From Candidatus Thorarchaeota archaeon (GTDB taxonomy: Archaea > Asgardarchaeota > Thorarchaeia > Thorarchaeales > Thorarchaeaceae): 64,000 bases of DNA. The position numbers and the translations under genes are program-made. Within the stretch, counting starts at the first letter, position 1. The number at the start of each line of letters is the position of its first letter. Under the pieces are notes generated by a model that saw nothing but the letters and a program-made list of their open reading frames with translations, made no database searches and was not told the origin of the DNA. The stretch spans positions 2,499,445-2,563,444 of the forward strand of contig CP070761.1 in the NCBI GenBank assembly GCA_020348985.1, in the 5' to 3' direction. Below, piece after piece: positions 51,436 to 59,452 of this stretch.

Positions 51436-53652
51436 TTATGTTCGTTTGTAGATATAACGACTCCAAGAGCTTGTAGTTGGCATCTGGACCGGCATTCCTT
51501 TTCTCTCACGTATCTCGAAGATTACCTCTTCCTGCATGTTGCCGGGCAGTGGTTCGAATCCTCTGAACTCATAACCAAAGAAACTCCTTCCGGCTGTGGC
51601 ACTCCTGAACTCATCAGCGATTCCTATGGTCTCTGCAGTGGGCAAAGTTCCCTTGATTGCCACGTTCTCTTCTTCACCCTCAATAGTGACTACTTGACCA
51701 CGGTGACCAGTCAAGACCTTGATCACACCACCTTGAGTGTCTGTAGGAGTCTTGATGTCCGTATTCAAAACTGGTTCATAGAGAGAAGGATCCGCGGTTA
51801 GGAAGCTCATATTCAAACCTGAGCTTGTCATCGTGGCAATCTCACTGTAACCAGTATGAGCAGGGTCAGTATGTACTGTAGCATCAGTTATCACTGCTTT
51901 TACACCCATAATAGGTTCACGAGCAAGCGGGCCTCCGTCGCAGAACTCGTGGAATACCGTCGTCACGTAAGGCCGTATCCTATCGAATCGCTGGACACCA
52001 CTCATCTGATCTACGAGCATATTCGACTCGTAGATGTCGAGTATCTTTCTCGCTTCCTTGGCGTCCCATCCTGCTTCATCACGCAGTATTGCTGCGCGCT
52101 CACGATCCGCCTGTGTTGCTGTGATCTTCTTCTTCCGGATGAGCTCAACTGTCTTGTCATCAAGCGGCTCGAGATAAATACGAAGCCTGTTGTGTCCGTT
52201 CGGAGACTTTGTGTGGAACTCTTCACCTCTCTGGGCAATCTTCTCACGGTACACAATGATTGGCTCGGAAACGTGTATCTTGACTTGCTCATGGATGCGC
52301 TTGGTCAGAATCTCAATCTGTAGGGGATCGATTCCGTCAAGCCGATATTCACCAGACTCCTTGTCATGGAAGAATCTTGCAGTTGGATCTGCCATAATCC
52401 ACTTTCTCACGACCTCACCTAGCTTTGCAATGTCTTGCGGATCTACGGGACTAATACTCCTGCTAACAACAGGCTCGCTCACATACTCGATTGCCTCAAA
52501 TCCTTTCATTTCAGAGCCTGGTTTAACGAAGGTCTCTCCTGATGGACACATGAAACCGAATATCGACATCAAGTTGCCAGCTGGAATCTCATCCATTGGC
52601 AGGATGTCTGTAATCTCTTGAACGCCCAATCGCTTCACACGAGCATTCTGCCTCATGTTTACAAGTGTAATCTCATCGCCTGTCTTGAGAGTACCAGAGA
52701 AGACTCGGCCAATTAGAGTTGGTCGCTTGCTCTTCGGGTCAACGAATATCTTGGTAATCATCCCTAGAAGAGGTCCATTCCTGTCACATTCGAGAAGTGC
52801 TTTTCCTTCGGGAGAATCAAGATCGCCTGACCAGATTCGTGGAATCTTGTACTTCTGGGCGTCCTTTGGATTCGGCAAGTGTTCGACAATCATCTCAAGC
52901 AAGGGCTCATCGAGTGGTAGGTTCTCTCGAAGCCACATCTCGTCTCCTTCGTTGTACTTCTCAAATACAACCACTGGCTTGATTTCCTTCTTGGCCAGAG
53001 TCTTCATTGTGAATGCCCAACCAGTCTTGGCTGAACCAATTGCAACACTTCCTTTTTCGAAGCTTACTCGCCAGTCTTGCTCGAACTCCCTCGGAGTGAC
53101 CTTCTTGATAAGCTCGTTCACCTTGGCTATGATGATATCAATTCGCTCGTAGACTTTCGCAGGTGGAAGCTTCAGCTCATTGATGAGGCGGTCAACCTTG
53201 TTGATGAACAAGACTGGCTTAGCCCCTTCCCCACCTACGGCGAGGCGGATGTTGGTCTCAGTCTGCGTCATCACACCTTCAAGAGCGTCCACCAGGATGA
53301 CTACTCCATCGCTGGCACGCAACGCTCGAGAAACTTCACCTGTGAACGACAGGTGACCGGGAGTGTCGGAAAGCTGGACCAAATACTCTTCGTCACCGAC
53401 CTCGAAGTTCAGAAGAACTACTGAGGTGAAGATTGTTATGCCCCGCTCCTGCTCTTCTTCGTCAGAATCAGTCATGAGGGCCTGTCCTGCTGCGGCATCG
53501 CTCATCAGACCTGCACGGCGCATGAGGTAGTCTGTAGTTGTCGTCTTTCCGTGATCGATGTGAGCACTGATTGAGATGATTCTCTTGTGCTCATAATCAT
53601 CACTCATGATTAGTTTCTTTATCGCGTCAGGTTCCTTGACCTTGACCATCAT
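51436..53652 (-). CDS. fusA: Elongation factor 2 (canonical copy)
   Basis: 738 residues, the usual aEF-2 length. G motifs: AHIDHGKTT (30-38), EQERGITI, DTPGH (97-101 region), NKVD. Domains II-V are complete, ending RSATAGRSFFGYEFRGF and IRERKGM. The diphthamide loop reads VHTDPAHTG with His599 in place, although the surrounding residues differ from the usual LHEDAIHRG. It drives ribosomal translocation. A second, shorter EF-2 with no His at this site is at 5.2 kb, so the organism keeps two forms. The divergence around His599 is expected where diphthamide enzymes are absent (inference). Confidence 0.95.
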   Translation of the reverse strand: MMVKVKEPDAIKKLIMSDDYEHKRIISISAHIDHGKTTTTDYLMRRAGLMSDAAAGQALMTDSDEEEQERGITIFTSVVLLNFEVGDEEYLVQLSDTPGHLSFTGEVSRALRASDGVVILVDALEGVMTQTETNIRLAVGGEGAKPVLFINKVDRLINELKLPPAKVYERIDIIIAKVNELIKKVTPREFEQDWRVSFEKGSVAIGSAKTGWAFTMKTLAKKEIKPVVVFEKYNEGDEMWLRENLPLDEPLLEMIVEHLPNPKDAQKYKIPRIWSGDLDSPEGKALLECDRNGPLLGMITKIFVDPKSKRPTLIGRVFSGTLKTGDEITLVNMRQNARVKRLGVQEITDILPMDEIPAGNLMSIFGFMCPSGETFVKPGSEMKGFEAIEYVSEPVVSRSISPVDPQDIAKLGEVVRKWIMADPTARFFHDKESGEYRLDGIDPLQIEILTKRIHEQVKIHVSEPIIVYREKIAQRGEEFHTKSPNGHNRLRIYLEPLDDKTVELIRKKKITATQADRERAAILRDEAGWDAKEARKILDIYESNMLVDQMSGVQRFDRIRPYVTTVFHEFCDGGPLAREPIMGVKAVITDATVHTDPAHTGYSEIATMTSSGLNMSFLTADPSLYEPVLNTDIKTPTDTQGGVIKVLTGHRGQVVTIEGEEENVAIKGTLPTAETIGIADEFRSATAGRSFFGYEFRGFEPLPGNMQEEVIFEIRERKGMPVQMPTTSSWSRYIYKRT

Positions 53653-53784
53653 TATCAGCTCATTCGTCTATGGCCTCTCCCAACCTGTTCGCTTAACGCA
53701 ATAGAAGGTCGGAGTCACCGATGGCGTCACCGGTGGCCTGCGCGCTCACGAAAAGCGAATCTTAAAAGAATTTCGTCAGGGACA

Positions 53785-54381
53785 ATGCATGCCTTGAGTC
53801 CACATCGAATTGTCTTTGAAGAACCAATCGTGAGAACTCACGTAGGTTTAACACGGTTTCCAGATAGATGCCCCATTTGCGGATTGCGCGCAACCAAGAA
53901 AAAGCGAATCGATGCGACACCAAAGGAGCCGCCTTGGGCCAAACCGCCGACAGGACGACGACTGACAACCATTCAGAGGATACGCCTTGGACTCAAGCCA
54001 GTGACTTTCATAGTCCCGTTCTGTGAAGAGCACGTGGACATTGATTCTGGAAGAGGTCGAATGCGGGTTGCGGCGACATACTTTTTCGGCCTGGCAACTT
54101 CCATTCTCATCATAGCAATCATGTTCGTAGGTAGTGATTTGTGGCTTGGGAGGGGCGTTCCGTTTTGGGCATATCCCTTCCTAGGAATATACGCACTCTG
54201 TTTCGCAGCATTCGTTCTGACCTATCGGCCTTCGGAATTGGAGTCATCGGTGAAGGTCATCGGCTTTGACGTAAACCGCGACCATGTATTCCTGCAGTTC
54301 AAAGACAAGACTTACACCGACGAGTTTCTTTTGCTCAATAAGTCAAATGCAGAGCTTGTAAGCTGGATAGTGAGGGTCTAG
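53785..54381 (+). CDS. Membrane protein with N-terminal zinc-binding-like motif
   Basis: 198 residues. CPICGL near residue 29 and FCEEHVD near 84 could bind zinc together. Two membrane helices follow (about 95-115 and 124-143), then a C-terminal soluble segment (VKVIGFDVNRDHVFLQFKD). TATA-like TTAAAAGAA about 22 bases before the ATG implies a leaderless message. It is divergent from EF-2. The family is not recognised. Confidence 0.7.
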   Translation: MHALSPHRIVFEEPIVRTHVGLTRFPDRCPICGLRATKKKRIDATPKEPPWAKPPTGRRLTTIQRIRLGLKPVTFIVPFCEEHVDIDSGRGRMRVAATYFFGLATSILIIAIMFVGSDLWLGRGVPFWAYPFLGIYALCFAAFVLTYRPSELESSVKVIGFDVNRDHVFLQFKDKTYTDEFLLLNKSNAELVSWIVRV

Positions 54382-54399
54382 CCACAACAATGAAAGGAT

Positions 54400-55194
54400 T
54401 CACTTCGTGGCTACGACAACCATTCGCTCCGAGTCTCTTGAATACGGCATCCTTGGCAGCTTGTTCTGACCGTAGAATTCGATCTTCTTGAAACCAACAT
54501 CCTCGAGGAGCTCTTTGATCTCAAGTGCGGTGTACATTCGGATATCATTGTTAGACAGTGCATCTTGATTCATCAGAACGAGTCTAGAATCCTCAATGTC
54601 AATGAACGTAGCTGGACGCCCTTTCAGCATACCAGCCTGAGCATCGAGCATATGAGGCTCACTCAGGAGATAGCCACCTTCTAGCTCGGTCCAAGTCTTG
54701 GCGAAGCGAGGGACGTTGTAGGGATTGATTAGGTCTAGTAGTAGTCTCCCACCATCGACAAGAGCTTCATGTGACTTCTCCAAAACTGCCTTGTTTTCTT
54801 CGTGATCAAAGAAGCCAAAGCTATGACTCAACAAGACTGCAGCGTGGAAGTTTTCCGAGAACGTGAGGTCACGCATGTCTCCCTTGTAGAAAGTGACCTC
54901 AATCTCTTCTTCCTTTGCTCGAGAGATTGCGACGTCCACAAGACTCTGCGCAAGATCGAAACCGGTCACCTTCAGACCATTCTTAGAGAACAGGATGCTG
55001 TGGTCCCCGGCTCCGCACGCAATATCTAGTATGAACTGATTCTGTTTCAGATCAAGAACTTGAATGCAGAAATCGACAACCATCTTGTCATACTCTGCAA
55101 TACCCTGAAGAGACCTCCTATGCCGTACCCTAAAGAGCTCGGCCCAAAACTCGTCCCAACCCAGTTCATTCTTCTCTAGAGGCACGCTCCTCAC
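54400..55194 (-). CDS. Class I SAM-dependent methyltransferase
   Basis: 264 residues with LDIACGAGDHSILFSKNG (motif I), VTGFDLAQSLVD (motif II) and HAAVLLSHSFGFF (motif IV). A beta-rich lid near residues 170-215 is typical of small-molecule methyltransferases. The substrate is unknown. It converges with the membrane protein at 53785-54381. Confidence 0.85.
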   Translation of the reverse strand: MRSVPLEKNELGWDEFWAELFRVRHRRSLQGIAEYDKMVVDFCIQVLDLKQNQFILDIACGAGDHSILFSKNGLKVTGFDLAQSLVDVAISRAKEEEIEVTFYKGDMRDLTFSENFHAAVLLSHSFGFFDHEENKAVLEKSHEALVDGGRLLLDLINPYNVPRFAKTWTELEGGYLLSEPHMLDAQAGMLKGRPATFIDIEDSRLVLMNQDALSNNDIRMYTALEIKELLEDVGFKKIEFYGQNKLPRMPYSRDSERMVVVATK

Positions 55195-55221
55195 TCAGCG
55201 CCGAAGTGATTCCCAATTGTT

Positions 55222-55308
55222 ATGAAGATTGTCATCAATGGAAATGATATCGAAGCCTACCTGAAAGGAGAATGGGGAGATGACGCCTTTGTTGACATTG
55301 AAGATTAG
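55222..55308 (+). CDS. Possible 28-residue microprotein
   Basis: A short frame, ATG to TAG, encodes an acidic peptide starting MKIVINGNDIEAYL and ending FVDIED. Codon choice looks like that of neighbouring genes, but no promoter or ribosome-binding site is clear, and its end overlaps the minus-strand small membrane protein by four bases. It may be a remnant of a longer gene. Confidence 0.3.
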   Translation: MKIVINGNDIEAYLKGEWGDDAFVDIED

Positions 55309-55517
55309 AAGTTCTCTTCTGGTTCCTCGGAGAGCTCCTTGTCAAAGATGGACTTCCATGGGCGTACTCCATAGCAGACGACAGCAAGCGCATTTATGGT
55401 GCCGGCAAGCAGCCACAGAAAGTTAGCACTCCAGTAGAAGAACATGAAACACAATAATGTGGATATGGTACCACAAAGCAGCTCGTATCGGTACAATCGG
55501 GGCCTTTGTGTCACCAC
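55305..55517 (-). CDS. Small two-helix membrane protein
   Basis: 70 residues with two hydrophobic helices (about 13-31 and 33-49) between a basic start (TQRPRLYRYE) and an acidic tail (ELSEEPEENF). It is the first gene downstream of the candidate structured RNA at 55591-55687, about 73 bases away, so that RNA could be its leader. Function unknown. Confidence 0.55.
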   Translation of the reverse strand: MVTQRPRLYRYELLCGTISTLLCFMFFYWSANFLWLLAGTINALAVVCYGVRPWKSIFDKELSEEPEENF

Positions 55518-55590
55518 GAAAAACTCCCCTCTTTATGCAGCCATAGGTTACATTTGTTTCTTTCCAATAACGATAACAAAGAATAAGGGG

Positions 55591-55687
55591 GGAGACGCCC
55601 GCAAAGCTCTGTTGATCTCCGCCGGGAGGGACGTAGACTAAGGCAACAGTCGACTCAATGAGTCAAGGCATGCGGGCCTTGGTCTCC
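55591..55687 (-). ncRNA. Candidate structured RNA (about 97 nt), novel or riboswitch-like
   Basis: On the minus strand the ends pair GGAGAC (55687-55682) with GTCTCC (55596-55591). Inside are three hairpins: CAAGGC/GCCTTG (55681-55676 with 55669-55664), GACTC/GAGTC (55664-55660 with 55656-55652), and CTGTTG/CAACAG (55649-55644 with 55614-55609) capped by CTCC/GGAG (55628-55617). The loop of the first hairpin can pair with GCGGG near the 3' end (55672-55676 with 55598-55602), a potential pseudoknot. A TATA box sits 28 bases before the 5' G. It is not a tRNA, 5S or SRP RNA by inspection. It could be a free RNA or the leader of the small membrane protein. Confidence 0.55.
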
Positions 55688-55711
55688 AAACTGTATTACA
55701 ATCTAAACTAC

Positions 55712-55718
55712 CTATAAA
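55712..55718 (-). promoter_or_regulatory. TATA box of the candidate structured RNA
   Basis: Minus-strand TTTATAG is centred 28 bases upstream of the first base of the outer stem (55687), exactly the archaeal spacing. Purine-rich bases (GCGAACA) upstream fit a TFB recognition element. Confidence 0.55.
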
Positions 55719-55877
55719 TGTTCGCGTGTTGAGCAAAACCGCTGTATTTTTCGATAAATCGTCGGGTTGTTCTAATAATGCTAGTGTACAAAAATCGAGC
55801 TCAGAACTATAAGAAAAGTTACATTTTGGGTCCTGTAATGTGCCAGACCACATCGGACCACGATTGGATCTGTGTCT

Positions 55878-56492
55878 TTATTTCTCTGCCATTACCCAGA
55901 ATGGATGCTCATCACGAATCTGGATTACTCGCGACCAAATGATTCGGAATCCGGCATCTTCGATGATCTCAAGGGACGTATCTTGGTCATGGTGACTCCA
56001 GAACATTGGCTCTCTGAAATACTCCCCAATATTTTCCCACTCATTCTGGCTAAGGCTGACCAACAGACGGCCGTTCGGTTTCAGCGTTATATAGAATCTT
56101 CGAAACACTTCAGCATGCAAAGCTTTGGGCACATGAATCACAGCATATGTAGAGATTATACCGTCAAAGGTCTCAGGGTCAAACTGGAGCTTGGTCATAT
56201 CCTGAAGAAGAAATGTTGCAGCGGGGACATGTTTGCGAGCCAACTTCAGCATACTTTCGGAAATATCAATTCCGGTAACTTGGAAGCCAGAGTCGACGAG
56301 GGCACTTGCCACAGGAACACCCGCGCCGCAGCCCGCATCGAGAATGTGTCCACCTGGGGTAACTGAGCTCATGAAGTCTTCAAGAATTCGAGAGATGTCG
56401 AATGTGTCTCGTTCGGCGTGATAGAGATGGGCAATCTTGTCATAACCCTCTCTCACAATTCGGATATGGTCTTCTTCGTCCACAAGTATCAA
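55878..56492 (-). CDS. Class I SAM-dependent methyltransferase
   Basis: 204 residues with ILDAGCGAGVPVASALVDSG (motif I), VTGIDIS (motif II), FDGIISTYAVIHV (motif IV) and ITLKPNGRLLVS (post motif). It resembles UbiE/SmtA-like small-molecule methyltransferases; the substrate is unknown. It lies directly downstream of tRNA-Gln on the same strand. The 360-base gap after it holds the candidate structured RNA. Confidence 0.85.
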   Translation of the reverse strand: MILVDEEDHIRIVREGYDKIAHLYHAERDTFDISRILEDFMSSVTPGGHILDAGCGAGVPVASALVDSGFQVTGIDISESMLKLARKHVPAATFLLQDMTKLQFDPETFDGIISTYAVIHVPKALHAEVFRRFYITLKPNGRLLVSLSQNEWENIGEYFREPMFWSHHDQDTSLEIIEDAGFRIIWSRVIQIRDEHPFWVMAEK

Positions 56493-56528
56493 CTCAACTC
56501 TGTGGCTTACTTCACTGTGAAAAGGTGG

Positions 56529-56633
56529 TGGTAGCTCCGCCAGGATTCGAACCTAGGTCCGGTGGGCCAGAACCACCGATGCTTGACCAGTGTGCGCCCA
56601 TCGAGTCATCGACAGACTCTACACCACGGAGCT
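56529..56633 (-). tRNA. trnQ: tRNA-Gln (CTG) with 29-nt D-loop insertion, CCA encoded
   Basis: The acceptor stem AGCTCCG/CGGAGCT (with the A1-U72 pair seen in archaeal tRNA-Gln), the anticodon arm GGTGG-TTCTGGC-CCACC with anticodon CTG, and the T-arm CTAGG-TTCGAAT-CCTGG are all regular. Discriminator A and CCA are encoded. The D-arm GTGTAG...TGGTCAAGCAT is split by 29 extra bases (56590-56618). Without them the molecule is a normal 72-nt tRNA, so the insertion is most likely an intron between G15 and position 16. Within the insertion GAGTC/GACTC can pair. TATA-like GGTTTTAGAAG (56658-56668) lies 30 bases upstream. Confidence 0.88.
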
Positions 56634-56657
56634 TCAAGGCGCCGGTTCGCCAAGTAC

Positions 56658-56668
56658 TTCTAAAACCT
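56658..56668 (-). promoter_or_regulatory. TATA box of tRNA-Gln
   Basis: Minus-strand GGTTTTAGAAG is centred 30 bases before the tRNA 5' end. It lies in the 55-base gap after the MglA-like GTPase gene. Confidence 0.45.
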
Positions 56669-56688
56669 TTTCGGTGAATCATCGAGAT

Positions 56689-57537
56689 TCAAATGCCGAC
56701 TTTGAAAATCAGGGCGTCTCTAAGAACTCGCTGAAACATTCTCAGTAGATTCTTCCCCTCAGTCGCAATGGTGTCAAAGACAGGGTATCCCTCCAGACCT
56801 AGCATTTGAAGCATGTAGTCAATCGGCAGGGCATTAGGAAGATCACGTTTGTTCAGAGAAACCACAATGGGCAGCGTTGCCATTCTGTCAGTGCCCAGAG
56901 CAATCCTGAGTTCTTGCATCGATGCGATGTTCTCGTTCATCTGTTCGGGCTGACTGTCAGCCATGAATATCAGGCCGTCGACCTCCCTCAGCACAGAAAT
57001 CCTTTGGCTGGCATGCCTTCTTTGTCCAGCCACGGTGAAAACGTCAAAGACAACCTTGTGACTAGCGGAGATAGGAACGAAGTCGAAGAATGTCGTCCGA
57101 CCTAGCTCATCATGAATCTCAACAATCTTTCCCTTGGATATAGACCTCACGTTGGCAAAGAGCCATCGCAATGCAGTTGTCTTTCCTGATAATGAAGGTC
57201 CGTAGAACACAATCTTGATGTGAATGCGACCCTCTTTGTCCCGCTTTAGGGCCCTGCCTGGTACAATCTCTGCCGCTGTCTGAGGTTCAATGTGAGCGGC
57301 CTTTGCCAAGTCTTGGGTTGCTGCTGCATCAATCTGAAGTTTCTCAGGCTCAGCTACAAGTGTACCAACAGGTGTAGGCTCTCGTCGAGTGGCTACATAA
57401 TCCGGTGGAGTGGTCAGCGGTGTAACAGTGACTTCTTCAGCTGGTGTCGAAAACTCAGGCATGGGGTCTTCTTCCGCTTCCTCCGCCTCTTTCTTGGGCT
57501 TCCTTATGCGACCTGCAAGCCTACGGAATACCGACAA
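56689..57537 (-). CDS. MglA-like small GTPase with disordered N-terminus
   Basis: 282 residues. Residues 1-100 are charged, Pro/Thr-rich and probably unstructured. The G domain begins at IHIKIVFYGPSLSGKTTALRWL (G1), with FDVFTVAGQRRH (G3) and NKRD (G4). The YGPxxxGKTT loop and VAGQRRH switch are those of MglA-type GTPases, which act with MglB/Roadblock partners to set polarity in bacteria. The Roadblock protein at 11.6 kb is a possible regulator (inference). Confidence 0.88.
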   Translation of the reverse strand: MSVFRRLAGRIRKPKKEAEEAEEDPMPEFSTPAEEVTVTPLTTPPDYVATRREPTPVGTLVAEPEKLQIDAAATQDLAKAAHIEPQTAAEIVPGRALKRDKEGRIHIKIVFYGPSLSGKTTALRWLFANVRSISKGKIVEIHDELGRTTFFDFVPISASHKVVFDVFTVAGQRRHASQRISVLREVDGLIFMADSQPEQMNENIASMQELRIALGTDRMATLPIVVSLNKRDLPNALPIDYMLQMLGLEGYPVFDTIATEGKNLLRMFQRVLRDALIFKVGI

Positions 57538-57605
57538 TTAGCTCTCCAGATTATGTCGGACCGGTTCAATGTCTTAAACTTTCTCTGTATTCTGTGTGAG
57601 GTTTA

Positions 57606-58766
57606 GTGACCTTTATGAGCAGGACCGTTGAGACTCTCGTCATGCCGCACGGTGTTGACCGCGAGTTTGTTGCTGAGATGTTTCCGACCCTATCCAGCAT
57701 GACCTATCTGAACAATGCTTCAACGGGAATACCGCCAAAGCCCACAATTGACGCAATCAAACAGTATTTGGATAATCGAACAAAGGCAATTGGTGACTTG
57801 GATGACACTCTGAATATCCTGAAAGAAGTAAGACAGCTTCTGGCAACAATCCTTGGTGGTGACTATTCAGCCTATGGCCTCGCACCGAGTACTTCACATG
57901 GCCTCAACTCAATAGCTCACAGTATCGACTATCCAGAGGGCTCCAACATCGTACTGTGTGACCTTGAGTTTCCAGCAAGTTACATCCCATGGCAGAACCT
58001 TTGTCGACTCCGCAATCTAGAGCTTCGTGTTGTCATGTCAGAGGCGGGTCAAGCTCCTCTCGACTCTTTCAGGGAAAAGATCGATGATAGAACAAGAGTA
58101 GTCGCAGTGAGTCATGTGCAATTCGGGAGTGGATACAAATCCGATCTTGGGGCACTGGCTAGGGCTGTGCATGATGTCGGGGGATACCTTGCGGCAGACA
58201 TAATCCAGTCAGCAGGCTGGGCTGATTTGGATCTTGTCAAGGACGAGGTCGACTTCGCGGCGGGCCAGTCTGCAAAGTGGCTGATTGGACCCATCAGCGC
58301 GGGATACGTGTATGTAAGGAGAGAGGTGATGGATCAAATAACGCCCAAGTTTCTGGGATGGTGGGGCGTTGAAGATTTGACAGAGTTTGGCTATATCGAG
58401 CGAACTCCGCTCCCTGATGCCAGAATGTTTCAGGTTGGTTCTCCTTCCGTGATGTCATATGTGGGTCTGAAGGAATCGCTGACGGTTATAAACAAAGTAC
58501 CGAGTGAGATACGCGAAAGGGTAGCACTAGCAAATGCAGATCATCTTAGGAAGAGATTGACCGAGATTGATGTCCCATTCTACGATTACGGTGAGAAATC
58601 AAACTCGACGATAGTCTCGTGTGATTTGGAAGACGTCGAGAGTGTTCACAAGAAGCTGGTGGAAGCTGCGATTCATTGTTCGCCTCGCAAAGGTCGACTC
58701 CGTATCTCGCCCCACTGGTACAACACAACCAAAGAGATTGATAGATTCATAGAGCATTTGGGGTGA
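57606..58766 (+). CDS. Class V aminotransferase-fold PLP enzyme
   Basis: 386 residues similar to cysteine desulfurase/isopenicillin-epimerase-like proteins: YLNNASTGIPP at the start, LAADIIQSAGW (the Asp under the PLP ring) and the Schiff-base Lys in GQSAKWLIGP. The catalytic Cys loop of desulfurases is not evident, so activity on another amino acid is likely. The start is GTG 57606 behind GAGG, or ATG 57615. It overlaps the MBL gene by 4 bases (GTGA), so both are translated together. Confidence 0.85.
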   Translation: MTFMSRTVETLVMPHGVDREFVAEMFPTLSSMTYLNNASTGIPPKPTIDAIKQYLDNRTKAIGDLDDTLNILKEVRQLLATILGGDYSAYGLAPSTSHGLNSIAHSIDYPEGSNIVLCDLEFPASYIPWQNLCRLRNLELRVVMSEAGQAPLDSFREKIDDRTRVVAVSHVQFGSGYKSDLGALARAVHDVGGYLAADIIQSAGWADLDLVKDEVDFAAGQSAKWLIGPISAGYVYVRREVMDQITPKFLGWWGVEDLTEFGYIERTPLPDARMFQVGSPSVMSYVGLKESLTVINKVPSEIRERVALANADHLRKRLTEIDVPFYDYGEKSNSTIVSCDLEDVESVHKKLVEAAIHCSPRKGRLRISPHWYNTTKEIDRFIEHLG

Positions 58767-59452
58767 TCTCAATCTTCGAAAACATATCTGGACCAGTTCA
58801 TGTTCTTGTAAGCAGAAGCTTCGACTCCAACATTGCCTTTCTCAAATGTGAGAATCACAAAGTTCTGATTGACACCGGAACCGGAATCTACCATAGCAGT
58901 CTTGAAAGAGACCTCAATCAACTAGGAACAGAAATGTCAGACATCACGGACATCGTTCTTACTCATTGTCATATCGACCATATAGGCGGGGTCCTGCCTA
59001 TATTGGATTCTGCGTCCCCTCAGATTCATCTTCATAGGTCTGAAGCAGAGAGGATCAACGCTGGAGACATGTCACAGACTCTGGGAGACACTTTCGGGGT
59101 CGACATGCCCAGGCTTAGAATTGATGGCATCCTTGATGAGGGCGACATTCTTGAGTTTGGAGACATAAGCTTGGATGTCCTTAGCACACCAGGTCATTCA
59201 AGTGGCAGCATTTGCCTTAACATAGAAGACTTGGGTATTCTCATCACCGGGGACACGCTCTTTGCAGGTGGCAGCTTTGGGCGGGTTGATTTTCCAGATG
59301 GTGATGCAAAGAAGCTGGTGGAGTCACTCAAAAGAATCTCTGAAATGAATTTCGCGACAGCCATACCTGGACACATGAATGTGATTCGACACAATACAAA
59401 GGGTTCTGCCAGACAGTCATATGAAATGGCCAAAATGATGTTTAGGGTATGA
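58763..59452 (+). CDS. Metallo-beta-lactamase-fold hydrolase
   Basis: 229 residues with the metal motif THCHIDHIGG, STPGHSSGS, TGDTLFAGG and PGHMNV. The layout is that of glyoxalase II-like and related thioester or lactone hydrolases. It begins at GTG 58763 inside the stop of the PLP gene. The pair suggests a small catabolic or detoxifying pathway: the PLP enzyme may release a product that the hydrolase then processes (inference). It converges with the ketopantoate reductase gene with an 11-base overlap. Confidence 0.85.
   Translation: MISIFENISGPVHVLVSRSFDSNIAFLKCENHKVLIDTGTGIYHSSLERDLNQLGTEMSDITDIVLTHCHIDHIGGVLPILDSASPQIHLHRSEAERINAGDMSQTLGDTFGVDMPRLRIDGILDEGDILEFGDISLDVLSTPGHSSGSICLNIEDLGILITGDTLFAGGSFGRVDFPDGDAKKLVESLKRISEMNFATAIPGHMNVIRHNTKGSARQSYEMAKMMFRV

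Noticed and set aside
55591-55687. 5S rRNA or SRP RNA
   Set aside because: Too short for SRP RNA, and the conserved 5S core (CCGAACTCGGAAG type) is missing. The helices do not follow the 5S arrangement.
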